DNA from: Rubrivivax sp.
GTDB lineage: Bacteria > Pseudomonadota > Gammaproteobacteria > Burkholderiales > Burkholderiaceae_C
Reading direction: 5' to 3'
DNA length: 58,321 nt
Assembly (NCBI GenBank): GCA_019635285.1
Contig: JAHBZS010000029.1
Coordinates: forward strand, 1 to 58,321
Shown: positions 51,666 through 58,321 of the stretch, piece by piece
Layout of the letters: each line of letters opens with the position of its first letter
Position numbering within the stretch: the stretch's first letter is position 1
Notes under the pieces: generated by a model
What the model saw: only the letters and a program-made list of their open reading frames with translations
Databases searched by the model: none
Told to the model about the DNA's origin: nothing
Made by a program: the position numbers and the translations under genes

Positions 51666-52964
51666 ATGTCGGGCAGGATCGACGTAGACGAGTTGCGCGT
51701 GGGCATGTTCATCCACCTCGACCTGGGGTGGATGCAGCACCCCTTCCCCGTGGGCAGCTTCCGCATCACGCATGCTGCGCAGATCGAGAAGATCCGCGGC
51801 CTGGGCCTGAAGCAACTGCGCTGGAGCCCGGAGAAGAGCGATGCCGTGCCGCCGCAGGCCTCGGACCTGGCGCCGGTCGGGGCGCCGGTCGTGGCACCGG
51901 TCATGGCGCCTGAACCCGCCGCCACCGGTAGCGCGGAAGAGCCGGCGCAGCGCGAACGCCGCGCGCAGCTCGCGGCGCAGCGCGCCTCGGCCGAGCTGTG
52001 CCAGAGGCAGTTCGACGAGGCCAACCAGGCCTGGCGCGCGGCGCAGGACCTGGTGATCGCGCGGCCGGAGCAGGCCCGCCAGGACACCGAGAAGCTGACG
52101 CGCGCGCTGCTGGACAAGATGCTCGTCGACGACGACATGTGCATCCGGCTGCTGACCTGCAACGCCGGCGACGGCGCCGGTGCGCACGCCATGAACGTCG
52201 CCGTGATCTCGCTGCTGATGGGCCGCGTGTTCGGCCTCGATGATGCCGAGATGCTCGAGCTGGGGACCGGCGCGCTGCTGCACGACGTGGGCAAGATCGA
52301 GCTGGCACCGCGGCTGCGGCATGCGCAGGACGGACTCGACCGGGACGAACTGGCCGCCTACCGCGACCATGTGGCGCACGGCGTGCGGCACGGGCGGCGC
52401 ATGGGCTTGTCGGCCGGCGCCCTGCGGGTGCTGGCGCAGCACCACGAGCATGCGGACGGCAGCGGTTTTCCGCTGCGGCTGAAGGCGGAGCGCCTGTGCA
52501 CCGCGGCGAGCATCGTCGCGCTGGTCAACCGCTACGACAACCTGTGCAATCCGGCGTCGCTGACGCAGGCGCTGACGCCGCACGAGGCGCTGTCGCTGCT
52601 GTTCGCGCAGGCGCGCTCGCAGTTCGACGCCAGCATCCTGAATTCCTTCATCCGCATGATGGGCGTGTACCCGGCAGGCTCGGTGGTGCAGCTCACCGAC
52701 GACCGCTACGCGCTGGTGATGAGCGTCAACTCCAGCCGCCCGCTCAAGCCCAACGTGCTGGTGCACGACCCGCAGCTGCCGCGCGAGGAGGCGCTGCAGC
52801 TGAACCTGATGTCCCTGCCCGACCTGGGCATCCGCCGCAGCCTGAAACCGTCGCAGCTGCCGGCCGACGTGCTGGCGTACCTGGCGCCGCGCCCGCGCGT
52901 GGCCTATTTCTTCGAAGCGGCGCGCATCCACACGGCGCCGGAAGAGGACGCGGTGCCCGCATGA
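51666..52964 (+). CDS. HD-GYP domain protein (c-di-GMP phosphodiesterase type)
   Basis: A 432-residue protein with an N-terminal DUF3391-like region (IDVDELRVGMFIHLDLGWMQHPFPVGSF) and an HD-GYP domain: catalytic His206-Asp207 in LLHDVGKIEL and HHEHADGSGFP (259-269) where GYP would be, here GFP. A Gln/Arg-rich helical insert (~95-130) follows the first domain. It would hydrolyse c-di-GMP, though the altered GYP triplet leaves activity uncertain. Its stop overlaps the start of the GGDEF-EAL gene. Confidence 0.9.
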   Translation: MSGRIDVDELRVGMFIHLDLGWMQHPFPVGSFRITHAAQIEKIRGLGLKQLRWSPEKSDAVPPQASDLAPVGAPVVAPVMAPEPAATGSAEEPAQRERRAQLAAQRASAELCQRQFDEANQAWRAAQDLVIARPEQARQDTEKLTRALLDKMLVDDDMCIRLLTCNAGDGAGAHAMNVAVISLLMGRVFGLDDAEMLELGTGALLHDVGKIELAPRLRHAQDGLDRDELAAYRDHVAHGVRHGRRMGLSAGALRVLAQHHEHADGSGFPLRLKAERLCTAASIVALVNRYDNLCNPASLTQALTPHEALSLLFAQARSQFDASILNSFIRMMGVYPAGSVVQLTDDRYALVMSVNSSRPLKPNVLVHDPQLPREEALQLNLMSLPDLGIRRSLKPSQLPADVLAYLAPRPRVAYFFEAARIHTAPEEDAVPA

Positions 52965-55078
52965 GCGCCGTGGCGCCGCTCGGCGAGCCGCCGCTCGGCG
53001 CCTGGGCCGTGCTCATCGACGGCCTGCCCGACGCCACCTGGATCGTCGACGCGCACAGCCGCCGCGTCGTGGCCGACAACGCCGCCGCACGCGCGCTGCT
53101 CGGCCGGCGCGGCGCCAGCCTGGTCGGACTGCGGGTCGACACGCTGATCGCCACGCCCGAGGACCTGGCCTTCTGGGACGAGGCCCACGCCGGCCCGTGC
53201 CCGCCGTTGCAGTCCGACACCACGCTGCAAAGCGCCGACGGCCGCACGCTGCACGTCACGCGCAGCATCCGCCCGCTGCACGACGGCGCCGGCGGCACGC
53301 CGCGCCACTATGCCGTGGTGGCCTGCGACCGCAGCGCCTGGCGCCGCGCCGAAGACGAGCGCGAACAGGTGGTGGCCGAACTGCGGGCGACGCTGGAATC
53401 CACCGACGACGGCATCCTGGTCACCGACCTGGCGGGCCGCATCCGCGCCTTCAACCGCCGCTTCGCGCAGATCTGGGGCCTTCCCGCGGAGCTGCTGCAG
53501 ACGCGGCAGGACGCCGCGGTGCACGACTGGATGCGGCGCAGCGTCGTCGACGGCGAGGCCTACCAGCGGCGCCTGCAGGCGGTGCAGGAGGCGACGTTGC
53601 TCAGCGCCACCGAGCGGCTGACGCTGCATTCGGGCCAGGTGCTGGAGCGTGCGACGCAGCCGCTGTGGTGCCGCGGCCTGGCGCTGGGCCGCGTGTATTC
53701 GTTCCGCGACCTGAGCGAGCAGCTCGCGGCGCAGCATCGCATCGAGGAACTGTCGCTGACCGACGCGCTGACCGGTCTGCCCAACCGGCGCCAGCTGGTC
53801 GAGCAGGTGGCGCGGGCCAGCCAGCGCGTGCAGCGCGAAGGCGGCGGCTTCGCGCTGCTGGTCATCGACCTGGACCGCTTCCGCCACATCAACGACAGCC
53901 TGGGCCACGAGACGGGCGACCGTGTGCTCGTCGACGTGGCGCGGCGCGTGCGCGCCTGCATGCGTGGCGACGACCTGCTGGCGCGCACCGGCGGCGACCA
54001 GTTCGCGCTGCTCGTCGAAGGCGCCGACACCGCGGTCGCCGAGGCCACGGCGCGCCGCGTGCTGGACGCGGTGGGCGCGCCCTGCGACCTGGGCGGCGTG
54101 CCGTTCACGCTGACCTGCAGCATCGGCGGCGCGCTGTGCCCGGTGCACGGCCACAGCGCCGACGACCTGGTGCGCCATGCCGAAGCGGCGGTGCTGACGG
54201 TGAAGGAGGCGGGCCGCGGCCACTACCGCTTGCAAAGAGGGCCGCGCGGCGGCGACCGGCGCGCCGACATCCAGCTCGACCATGCCATGCGCCAGGCGCT
54301 GGCCGCCGGGCACTTTCGCCTGCACTTCCAGCCGCAGGTGGAACTGGCCAGCGGCCGCCTGGTCGGCGCCGAAGCGCTGATCCGCTGGTGCGACGCGCGC
54401 CTGGGCGAAGTGGCGCCGGCGCGCTTCATTCCGGTGGCCGAGGATTCGGGCTTCATCGTCGCGCTGGGCGACTGGGTGCTGGCGCAGGCCGTGCGCCAGT
54501 GCGCGGCCTGGCTGGCGCGCGGCCTGCAGGTGCCGATCGCCGTCAACGTCTCGGCGCTGCAGTTCCGCCAGCCGCAGTTCGTCGAGCGGGTGGCGGCGGT
54601 GCTGGCCGGCTGCGGCCTGCCGGCGCCGCTGCTGGAACTGGAGCTGACCGAATCGATCCTGGTGCGCGACGCCGACGAGGCGCTGCAGCGGCTGCAGGCG
54701 CTGGCGCGACTTGGGGTGCGCCTGGCGATCGACGATTTCGGCACCGGCTATTCGAGCCTGGCCTACCTGAAGCGCTTCCCGATCGGCAAGCTCAAGATCG
54801 ACCGCAGCTTCGTGCAGGGGCTGCCGCGCGACGAAAGCGACCGTGCCATCGTCGCCGCGATCCTGCAGATGGCCGGCGCGCTGGGCCTGAAAGTCATTGC
54901 CGAGGGCGTGGAGACCGAAAGCCAGCGGCAGTTCCTGCTGGACAGCGGCTGCCATGAGTACCAGGGCTTTCTGTATGCGCCGGCTCTGGACTGCCGCAGC
55001 TTCGAGCAGCGCCTGCGGCGCGTGCGCGGCGACGTCCGCGCAGCGCCCAAGCGGCCGGTGCACCTGGTCGGCGGCTGA
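52961..55078 (+). CDS. PAS-PAS-GGDEF-EAL c-di-GMP signalling protein
   Basis: A 705-residue protein without membrane helices. Two PAS-like domains (~15-120 and ~145-250), then a GGDEF domain with the degenerate site GGDQF (344-348) and an EAL domain with EAL at 471-473, DDFGTGYSSLAYLKRFPIGKLKIDRSFV and ES(I/L) motifs intact. This pattern predicts a phosphodiesterase whose GGDEF part may be regulatory. It overlaps the HD-GYP gene by 4 bases, giving two hydrolase-type proteins in one operon. Confidence 0.93.
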   Translation: MSAVAPLGEPPLGAWAVLIDGLPDATWIVDAHSRRVVADNAAARALLGRRGASLVGLRVDTLIATPEDLAFWDEAHAGPCPPLQSDTTLQSADGRTLHVTRSIRPLHDGAGGTPRHYAVVACDRSAWRRAEDEREQVVAELRATLESTDDGILVTDLAGRIRAFNRRFAQIWGLPAELLQTRQDAAVHDWMRRSVVDGEAYQRRLQAVQEATLLSATERLTLHSGQVLERATQPLWCRGLALGRVYSFRDLSEQLAAQHRIEELSLTDALTGLPNRRQLVEQVARASQRVQREGGGFALLVIDLDRFRHINDSLGHETGDRVLVDVARRVRACMRGDDLLARTGGDQFALLVEGADTAVAEATARRVLDAVGAPCDLGGVPFTLTCSIGGALCPVHGHSADDLVRHAEAAVLTVKEAGRGHYRLQRGPRGGDRRADIQLDHAMRQALAAGHFRLHFQPQVELASGRLVGAEALIRWCDARLGEVAPARFIPVAEDSGFIVALGDWVLAQAVRQCAAWLARGLQVPIAVNVSALQFRQPQFVERVAAVLAGCGLPAPLLELELTESILVRDADEALQRLQALARLGVRLAIDDFGTGYSSLAYLKRFPIGKLKIDRSFVQGLPRDESDRAIVAAILQMAGALGLKVIAEGVETESQRQFLLDSGCHEYQGFLYAPALDCRSFEQRLRRVRGDVRAAPKRPVHLVGG

Positions 55079-55138
55079 CGGTCGGACAGCCGCGCCCGCG
55101 GCTTGGGTAAAGTTGGGGCTTCAGCCGATCGTCCCAGC

Positions 55139-56404
55139 ATGTCCAATCTCGAAGCCCTCGTCGGCCAGCGCCTCGGCAGCCTGGCCGGATCCACGTCCCA
55201 CGCGCTGGCGGTGGCGTTGCCCGGTGGCAGGCGCCTGGGCCCGGCGGATGCCGATGTCACGCTGCGTCTGAACAGCCTGGCCCCGCTGGCCCACGTGGTC
55301 GCCGGGCAGATCGGCCGGCTGGCCGAAGACTATGTCGAAGGGCGCATCGACATCGACGGCGCGATGCGCCCGGTGATCGACGTGGCCTCCGGCCTGATGC
55401 GCGACGACCCGACGCTGGTGGCCGAATCCGCCGGCCCGCTGGCATGGTGGCGCGGCCTGATGCTGCGCAGCAAGTCGTTGGCGCGGCACAAGGCCGAGGT
55501 CGATGCCAAGCAGGTGCAATTCCACTACGACGTCTCGGATGATTTCTACGCGCTGTGGCTGGACGCGCGCCGCGTCTATTCCTGCGCCTACTACCGCCGG
55601 CCGGAGATGACCCTGGCGCAGGCGCAGGAGGCCAAGCTCGAGCACGTCTGCCGCAAGCTGATGCTCAAGCCCGGCGAACGCTTCCTCGACATCGGTGCCG
55701 GCTGGGGCGGGCTGCTGCTGTGGGCGGCCGAGCACTACGGCGTGCGTGCCACCGGCATCACGCTGTCGAAGAACCAGCATGCCTACGTCAACCGGCTGAT
55801 CGAGGAGCGTGGCCTGGGCGGGCGTGTCGAGATGCGACTGCAGGACTACCGCCACCTGCCCGAGACCGAGCCCTTCGACAAGATCGCCTCGATCGGCATG
55901 GTCGAGCACGTCGGCCGCGCCAACCTGCCGCGCTACTTCGACAAGATCCGCAACCTGCTCAAGCCCGGCGGGCTGCTGCTGAACCACGGCATCACCGCCG
56001 GCGGCACGCGCAACGCGCAGCTCGGCGCCGGCATCGGCGACTTCATCGAGCGCTACATCTTCCCCGGCGGCGAACTGCTGCACGTGTCGCACGTGCTGAA
56101 GGTCATGGCCGACCAGGGGCTGGAGGGCGTGGATACCGAGAACCTGCGGCCGCACTACGCGCGCACGCTGTGGGGCTGGTCCGATGGGCTGGAGGCCCAG
56201 CTCGACAAGGCGCGCAGCCTCGTCGGCGAGAAGGTGGTGCGCGCGTACCGGCTGTACCTGGCCGGCAGCGCGATGAGCTTCGAGCGGGGGTGGCTGGCGC
56301 TGCACCAGATGCTGGCGACGAAGCCCAGCGGAAAGCTCGACGAGGGCACGCTGCGCGGTGCACAGTCGGCCTATCCGTTCAACCGCGAGTACATCTACCG
56401 ATGA
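55139..56404 (+). CDS. cfa: Cyclopropane fatty acid synthase
   Basis: A 421-residue SAM-dependent enzyme that adds a methylene to unsaturated phospholipid acyl chains. HYDVSDDFYALWLD (129-142), the SAM site FLDIGAGWGGLLLWAA (182-197), SIGMVEHVGRANLPRYF and HGITAGGTRN match Cfa. The N-terminal ~120-residue region is of the usual short type. It has its own upstream region with TAAAGT 33 bases before the ATG. It is the last gene with chromosomal composition in the window. Confidence 0.95.
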   Translation: MSNLEALVGQRLGSLAGSTSHALAVALPGGRRLGPADADVTLRLNSLAPLAHVVAGQIGRLAEDYVEGRIDIDGAMRPVIDVASGLMRDDPTLVAESAGPLAWWRGLMLRSKSLARHKAEVDAKQVQFHYDVSDDFYALWLDARRVYSCAYYRRPEMTLAQAQEAKLEHVCRKLMLKPGERFLDIGAGWGGLLLWAAEHYGVRATGITLSKNQHAYVNRLIEERGLGGRVEMRLQDYRHLPETEPFDKIASIGMVEHVGRANLPRYFDKIRNLLKPGGLLLNHGITAGGTRNAQLGAGIGDFIERYIFPGGELLHVSHVLKVMADQGLEGVDTENLRPHYARTLWGWSDGLEAQLDKARSLVGEKVVRAYRLYLAGSAMSFERGWLALHQMLATKPSGKLDEGTLRGAQSAYPFNREYIYR

Positions 56405-56661
56405 TGTACAGGTTCACGGGCAAAAGTCCCTTATAGATCAGCTACTTGGCGACGGCCAGACGCGCCGAGCTATGAATCGGTAGGCATTGGCAGCGGACCC
56501 CCGATTCGCGGGGGTGGACGCGCGATAAGGCGATCCCTTAGAGTTTTCACCGTCCGAGTGCAACGCTCGGCAAGCCAAGGGACGGGGCTACCCTTCAAAC
56601 ACCCCTCGTCGCCACCGCTCGGGCAGACAAAAGCGGGAATCCTCTTTAAGGACTTCCTGCT
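56405..56661. other. Structured non-coding junction, likely mobile-element edge
   Basis: 257 bases without a credible gene. They hold three inverted repeats: ACCCCCG/CGGGGGT (56497-56515), CCGAG/CTCGG (56554-56570) and AAGGG/CCCTT (56577-56595). The GC content falls compared with cfa. One or more may be the cfa terminator, and AAGGAC before ATG 56662 is the ribosome site of the next gene. No integrase, tRNA or obvious attachment-site repeat was found. Confidence 0.5.
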
Positions 56662-56877
56662 ATGAAGAAATCAAAGCATCGCTTCCTCACAACTCGTGAG
56701 GCCGAGCGCTACTGCGGCGCCCCTCCTGGCGGATTGAATCCGCCCGACAAGTCGGACAAGTCGCGGAAGGCCAAGCGCGGTACGTGGCCTCCATCGTGGA
56801 GTTCGTGCGGCATCCGCTTCTACCTGCGAGCCGACCTCGACAAGTGGCTCCGCGACTGTGGCAAGCACCTCACATGA
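56662..56877 (+). CDS. Small excisionase/AlpA-like helix-turn-helix protein, 71 aa
   Basis: A 71-residue protein starting MKKSKHRFLTTREAERYCG and ending GIRFYLRADLDKWLRDCGK. The frame of 'LTTREAERYCG' plus 'RFYLRADLDKWL' is the MerR/AlpA excisionase winged-helix pattern, here interrupted by a lysine-rich loop (~25-40). It probably binds element DNA for excision or transcription control. AAGGAC precedes the ATG. Its stop overlaps the next ATG. Confidence 0.7.
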   Translation: MKKSKHRFLTTREAERYCGAPPGGLNPPDKSDKSRKAKRGTWPPSWSSCGIRFYLRADLDKWLRDCGKHLT

Positions 56878-57128
56878 GCCAGCAGCCTCCGGAAACGGGG
56901 GCTGCGCCAGCCGCTCCCCTCTACATCACGTCAGCGCAGGCCGAGAAGATTCTTGGCCTCGCCCCGCGTCGCCTCGAACTGGCCCGCTATCTCCGTGAGG
57001 AAGGCTGGCCTCCGTTCTATAGGTTCGGTCGGCAAACTGTCCGCTACAAACTGAGCGAGGTATTGGCATGGGCGGAATCTAGGCGAGTGGATACCCTTAT
57101 GCCAGGTCCCCACTCCAATAAAGCCTAG
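56874..57128 (+). CDS. AlpA/excisionase-like helix-turn-helix protein, 84 aa
   Basis: An 84-residue protein: YITSAQAEKILGLAPRRLELARYL is a helix-turn-helix, followed by the wing PPFYRFGRQTVRYKLSEVLAWAESRR. This is the classic layout of AlpA/Xis-type regulators of integrative elements. It overlaps the previous gene by 4 bases (ATGA), so both are made together. Confidence 0.75.
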   Translation: MSQQPPETGAAPAAPLYITSAQAEKILGLAPRRLELARYLREEGWPPFYRFGRQTVRYKLSEVLAWAESRRVDTLMPGPHSNKA

Positions 57129-57133
57129 TGATT

Positions 57134-57208
57134 ACCAACGGGTATTGGTGCACAGATATGGTGCGGCGGTACAATATACAACACGCTAACCGATGGTCCA
57201 AATACCAT
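57134..57208. promoter_or_regulatory. Inverted repeats and possible promoter before third HTH gene
   Basis: ACCAA/TTGGT (57134-57138, 57145-57149) and ATGGT/ACCAT (57193-57197, 57204-57208), the second spanning the start codon at 57207. TACAAT at 57170-57175 could be a -10 box with TTGGTG at 57145-57150 as a -35 (19-base spacing, weak). Positions suit binding by one of the neighbouring HTH proteins. Confidence 0.35.
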
Positions 57209-57443
57209 GTACTCAGTTGACCCAGACGTGCTTAATCAGACGTTTATCGCCCCCGCCCAAATGGCGAGGGAAGAGAACATCCCGCCCCAAACACTGAATT
57301 GGCACCTGAACAATTCCAAGCTGCCGTTCGTTCGTATTGGCGGCCATCGCATGTTCTATCGCCAAGACTGGCAGCGGTATCTTGCGGAGCAGCGGGCCAA
57401 AGGCAACCTCGCTCGTAAGGAGTCCGCAAATGGACACTCCTGA
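57207..57443 (+). CDS. Third small helix-turn-helix protein, 78 aa
   Basis: A 78-residue protein with IAPAQMAREENIPPQTLNWHLNNSKLPFVRIGGHRMFYRQDWQRYLAEQ: a helix-turn-helix followed by a wing and tail like DNA-binding excisionase or plasmid regulators. It is the third such protein within 800 bases but shares little sequence with the other two. Its end overlaps the next gene by 14 bases in another frame. Confidence 0.65.
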   Translation: MYSVDPDVLNQTFIAPAQMAREENIPPQTLNWHLNNSKLPFVRIGGHRMFYRQDWQRYLAEQRAKGNLARKESANGHS

Positions 57444-57597
57444 GCAAACGGCCCTAGCGGATCTGAAGCGCATAGCCACGTCCCTTGAGACCATTAATCA
57501 GACGCTGCTGGCGATGCTCGATCACCTCAAGCAGCGGCCCGAGCCTGACGTGTGGAGCCCAAAGGGTCTTTTCGGCGCGGCAGCACAGCAGAAGTGA
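57430..57597 (+). CDS. Hypothetical small protein, 55 aa
   Basis: A 55-residue protein, MDTPEQTALADLKRIATSLETINQ followed by TLLAMLDHLKQRPEPDVWSPKGLFG. The first 35 residues are strongly heptad-like and probably form a short coiled coil. It overlaps the HTH gene and is preceded by GTAAGGAG, a good ribosome site. No family recognised; small coiled-coil proteins accompany replication genes in many elements. Confidence 0.55.
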   Translation: MDTPEQTALADLKRIATSLETINQTLLAMLDHLKQRPEPDVWSPKGLFGAAAQQK

Positions 57598-57670
57598 AGG
57601 TCGGGTCCCTCCTGGCATATGAGTTGAGAGGTCCTATAGCCTCGATACCACAAAGACCGGCCGGGAGCCT

Positions 57671-57676
57671 TTGACG
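57671..57676 (+). promoter_or_regulatory. Possible -35 box (TTGACG) before the DUF3854 gene
   Basis: TTGACG lies in the 180-base gap between the 55-residue gene and the DUF3854 gene, with ACCATAAA downstream at 57694-57701 as a poor -10. The gap has no other recognisable feature. Confidence 0.25.
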
Positions 57677-57777
57677 AATATGCTTATCTCGGCACCATAA
57701 ACCCCATCACCAGCACAGCCTCCCCACCGGGCTAATTTCGCGGGGACCAACTCCAGTTAACCCCATGGATAAGCCCG

Positions 57778-58321
57778 ATGAACACCAGTCCTGCGCCAGC
57801 TCAACTCTCGGGATTCCTGGCTCAGGCCGATGTAGTCCCAATTCAGCAGCGCCCGCCAACTCCTAACGCCCAGTTCATGGCGAGGGACCTCGCACGGTCC
57901 GGACTAACCCAGGAGGTTATGGGCACGGTCGCCCCGCCCCCGAGTGGGACCTTCTCGGAATTGGTGAGTGCCTTCTACATGATCCCGTATTTCTATCGGG
58001 ATCGCACGCCGATTGTCGGGATGGATAAGAAGCCGCAGATGTACCGGCTCCGACATGACGTGCCAGAAGAATCGAATCTCCCTCGCTACACGCAGCCGTC
58101 GTTTGACGATATCGGAGCTCTCGCCGTCTACCCGTATTTCTGGGCATCTCGCCCCTCAGGCAAAGGGGGCGGTCTCTACATCCTCGAAGGCGAGAAGAAG
58201 GCCGTCGTTGTGATCCAGTCCACCAATGCCAACGGCATCGGAATCGGGGGCTGCTGGAACTGGAAGGCGCACGGCACCACGCACACCATTCATCCGGCCA
58301 TCGTGGAGGAAATCGAGGAAC
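57778..58321 (+). CDS. DUF3854 (Toprim-like, primase-associated) protein, 3' end outside window
   Basis: The gene is open to the right edge; about 181 residues are visible. It begins MNTSPAPAQLSGFLAQADVVP and later shows YILEGEKKAVVVIQ and IGIGGCWNWKAHG, which match the DUF3854 Toprim-like pattern (LYI-EGEKKA ... G--G--W) found in replication primases of plasmids and phages. The catalytic acidic residues may lie beyond the edge. Together with the HTH genes it suggests a replicating or integrative element. Confidence 0.65.
   Translation, partial: MNTSPAPAQLSGFLAQADVVPIQQRPPTPNAQFMARDLARSGLTQEVMGTVAPPPSGTFSELVSAFYMIPYFYRDRTPIVGMDKKPQMYRLRHDVPEESNLPRYTQPSFDDIGALAVYPYFWASRPSGKGGGLYILEGEKKAVVVIQSTNANGIGIGGCWNWKAHGTTHTIHPAIVEEIEE

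Larger units (their letters stand above)
56405..58321. mobile_element. Left part of a putative integrated mobile element
   Basis: From the cfa stop to the right edge, base and codon use change, and the genes are short, overlapping DNA-binding proteins followed by a DUF3854 protein, a set typical of plasmids, satellites or integrative elements. The right end, any integrase, and the exact left boundary are not visible. Confidence 0.5.

Noticed and set aside
56405-56661. tRNA gene as an integration site
   Set aside because: No cloverleaf with a TTCGA-type T-arm and acceptor stem could be drawn in this stretch.

Overview
The window is about 58 kb of very GC-rich DNA with the gene content and gene order of a Burkholderiales betaproteobacterium, probably from the Rubrivivax/Leptothrix/Ideonella-like lineages. 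The evidence is the rubredoxin-pilG-pilH-pilI-pilJ-chpA block, the accB-accC-prmA-zinc ribbon block, yqgE-ruvX-pyrR-pyrB-pyrC'-plsC, mpl beside a YqiA esterase, and a complete livKHMGF transporter. No species can be assigned from the sequence alone. About 65 genes are supported. I see no rRNA, tRNA, IS element or CRISPR array, and no gap longer than 300 bases lacks a gene.

Layout: 1-5.9 kb holds an envelope thiol/DUF2946 pair, an EstB-like serine hydrolase, mobB, a DHA2-type drug exporter, a FrnE/DsbA-like protein and a small K+ channel. 6.0-10.7 kb is a branched-chain amino acid or aromatic-acid type ABC transporter (livKHMGF, minus strand) with stop/start overlaps and a 37-codon ORF between livG and livF. 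10.8-12.4 kb is a small patch of lower GC holding an Mrr-type restriction protein and a DUF433/DUF5615 toxin-antitoxin pair. 12.5-14.4 kb is a two-gene Rieske dioxygenase. 14.7-16.7 kb holds a VOC protein, a PfkB sugar/nucleoside kinase and a LysE exporter. 16.8-20.8 kb is a fatty-acid/translation block (accB, accC, prmA, zinc-ribbon protein) in which the start of accC has been tandemly duplicated, creating a leader ORF. 21-26.7 kb holds a second TlpA protein, mtgA, aroE, a TonB-like protein and an RNase II-family exonuclease. 26.7-33.7 kb holds metabolism and envelope genes (GST, thioesterase, FabG-like, YqiA, mpl, DUF6152, hemL, thiD).

33.8-44.1 kb is the Chp chemosensory system that governs twitching motility: two response regulators, a CheW adaptor, the PilJ receptor and a 2035-residue ChpA hybrid kinase. 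44.1-51.6 kb has a photolyase and then the pyrimidine cluster. In that cluster a 59-bp minisatellite between yqgE and ruvX forms a chain of tiny ORFs linked by stop/start overlaps, and the dihydroorotase has lost its metal-binding HxH. A PRPP synthetase paralogue and PlsC follow. 51.7-55.1 kb encodes two overlapping c-di-GMP phosphodiesterase-type proteins (HD-GYP and PAS-GGDEF-EAL), and 55.1-56.4 kb a cyclopropane fatty acid synthase.

From about 56.4 kb to the right edge the composition drops and gene style changes: three successive small helix-turn-helix (excisionase/AlpA-like) genes, a 55-residue protein, and the start of a DUF3854 (Toprim-like, primase-associated) protein. I read this as the left part of an integrated mobile element that continues outside the window. 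The most unusual structures are the micro-ORF minisatellite before ruvX, the duplicated accC start, two copies of a dispersed hairpin element (after pilJ and after pyrB), and this right-hand element.
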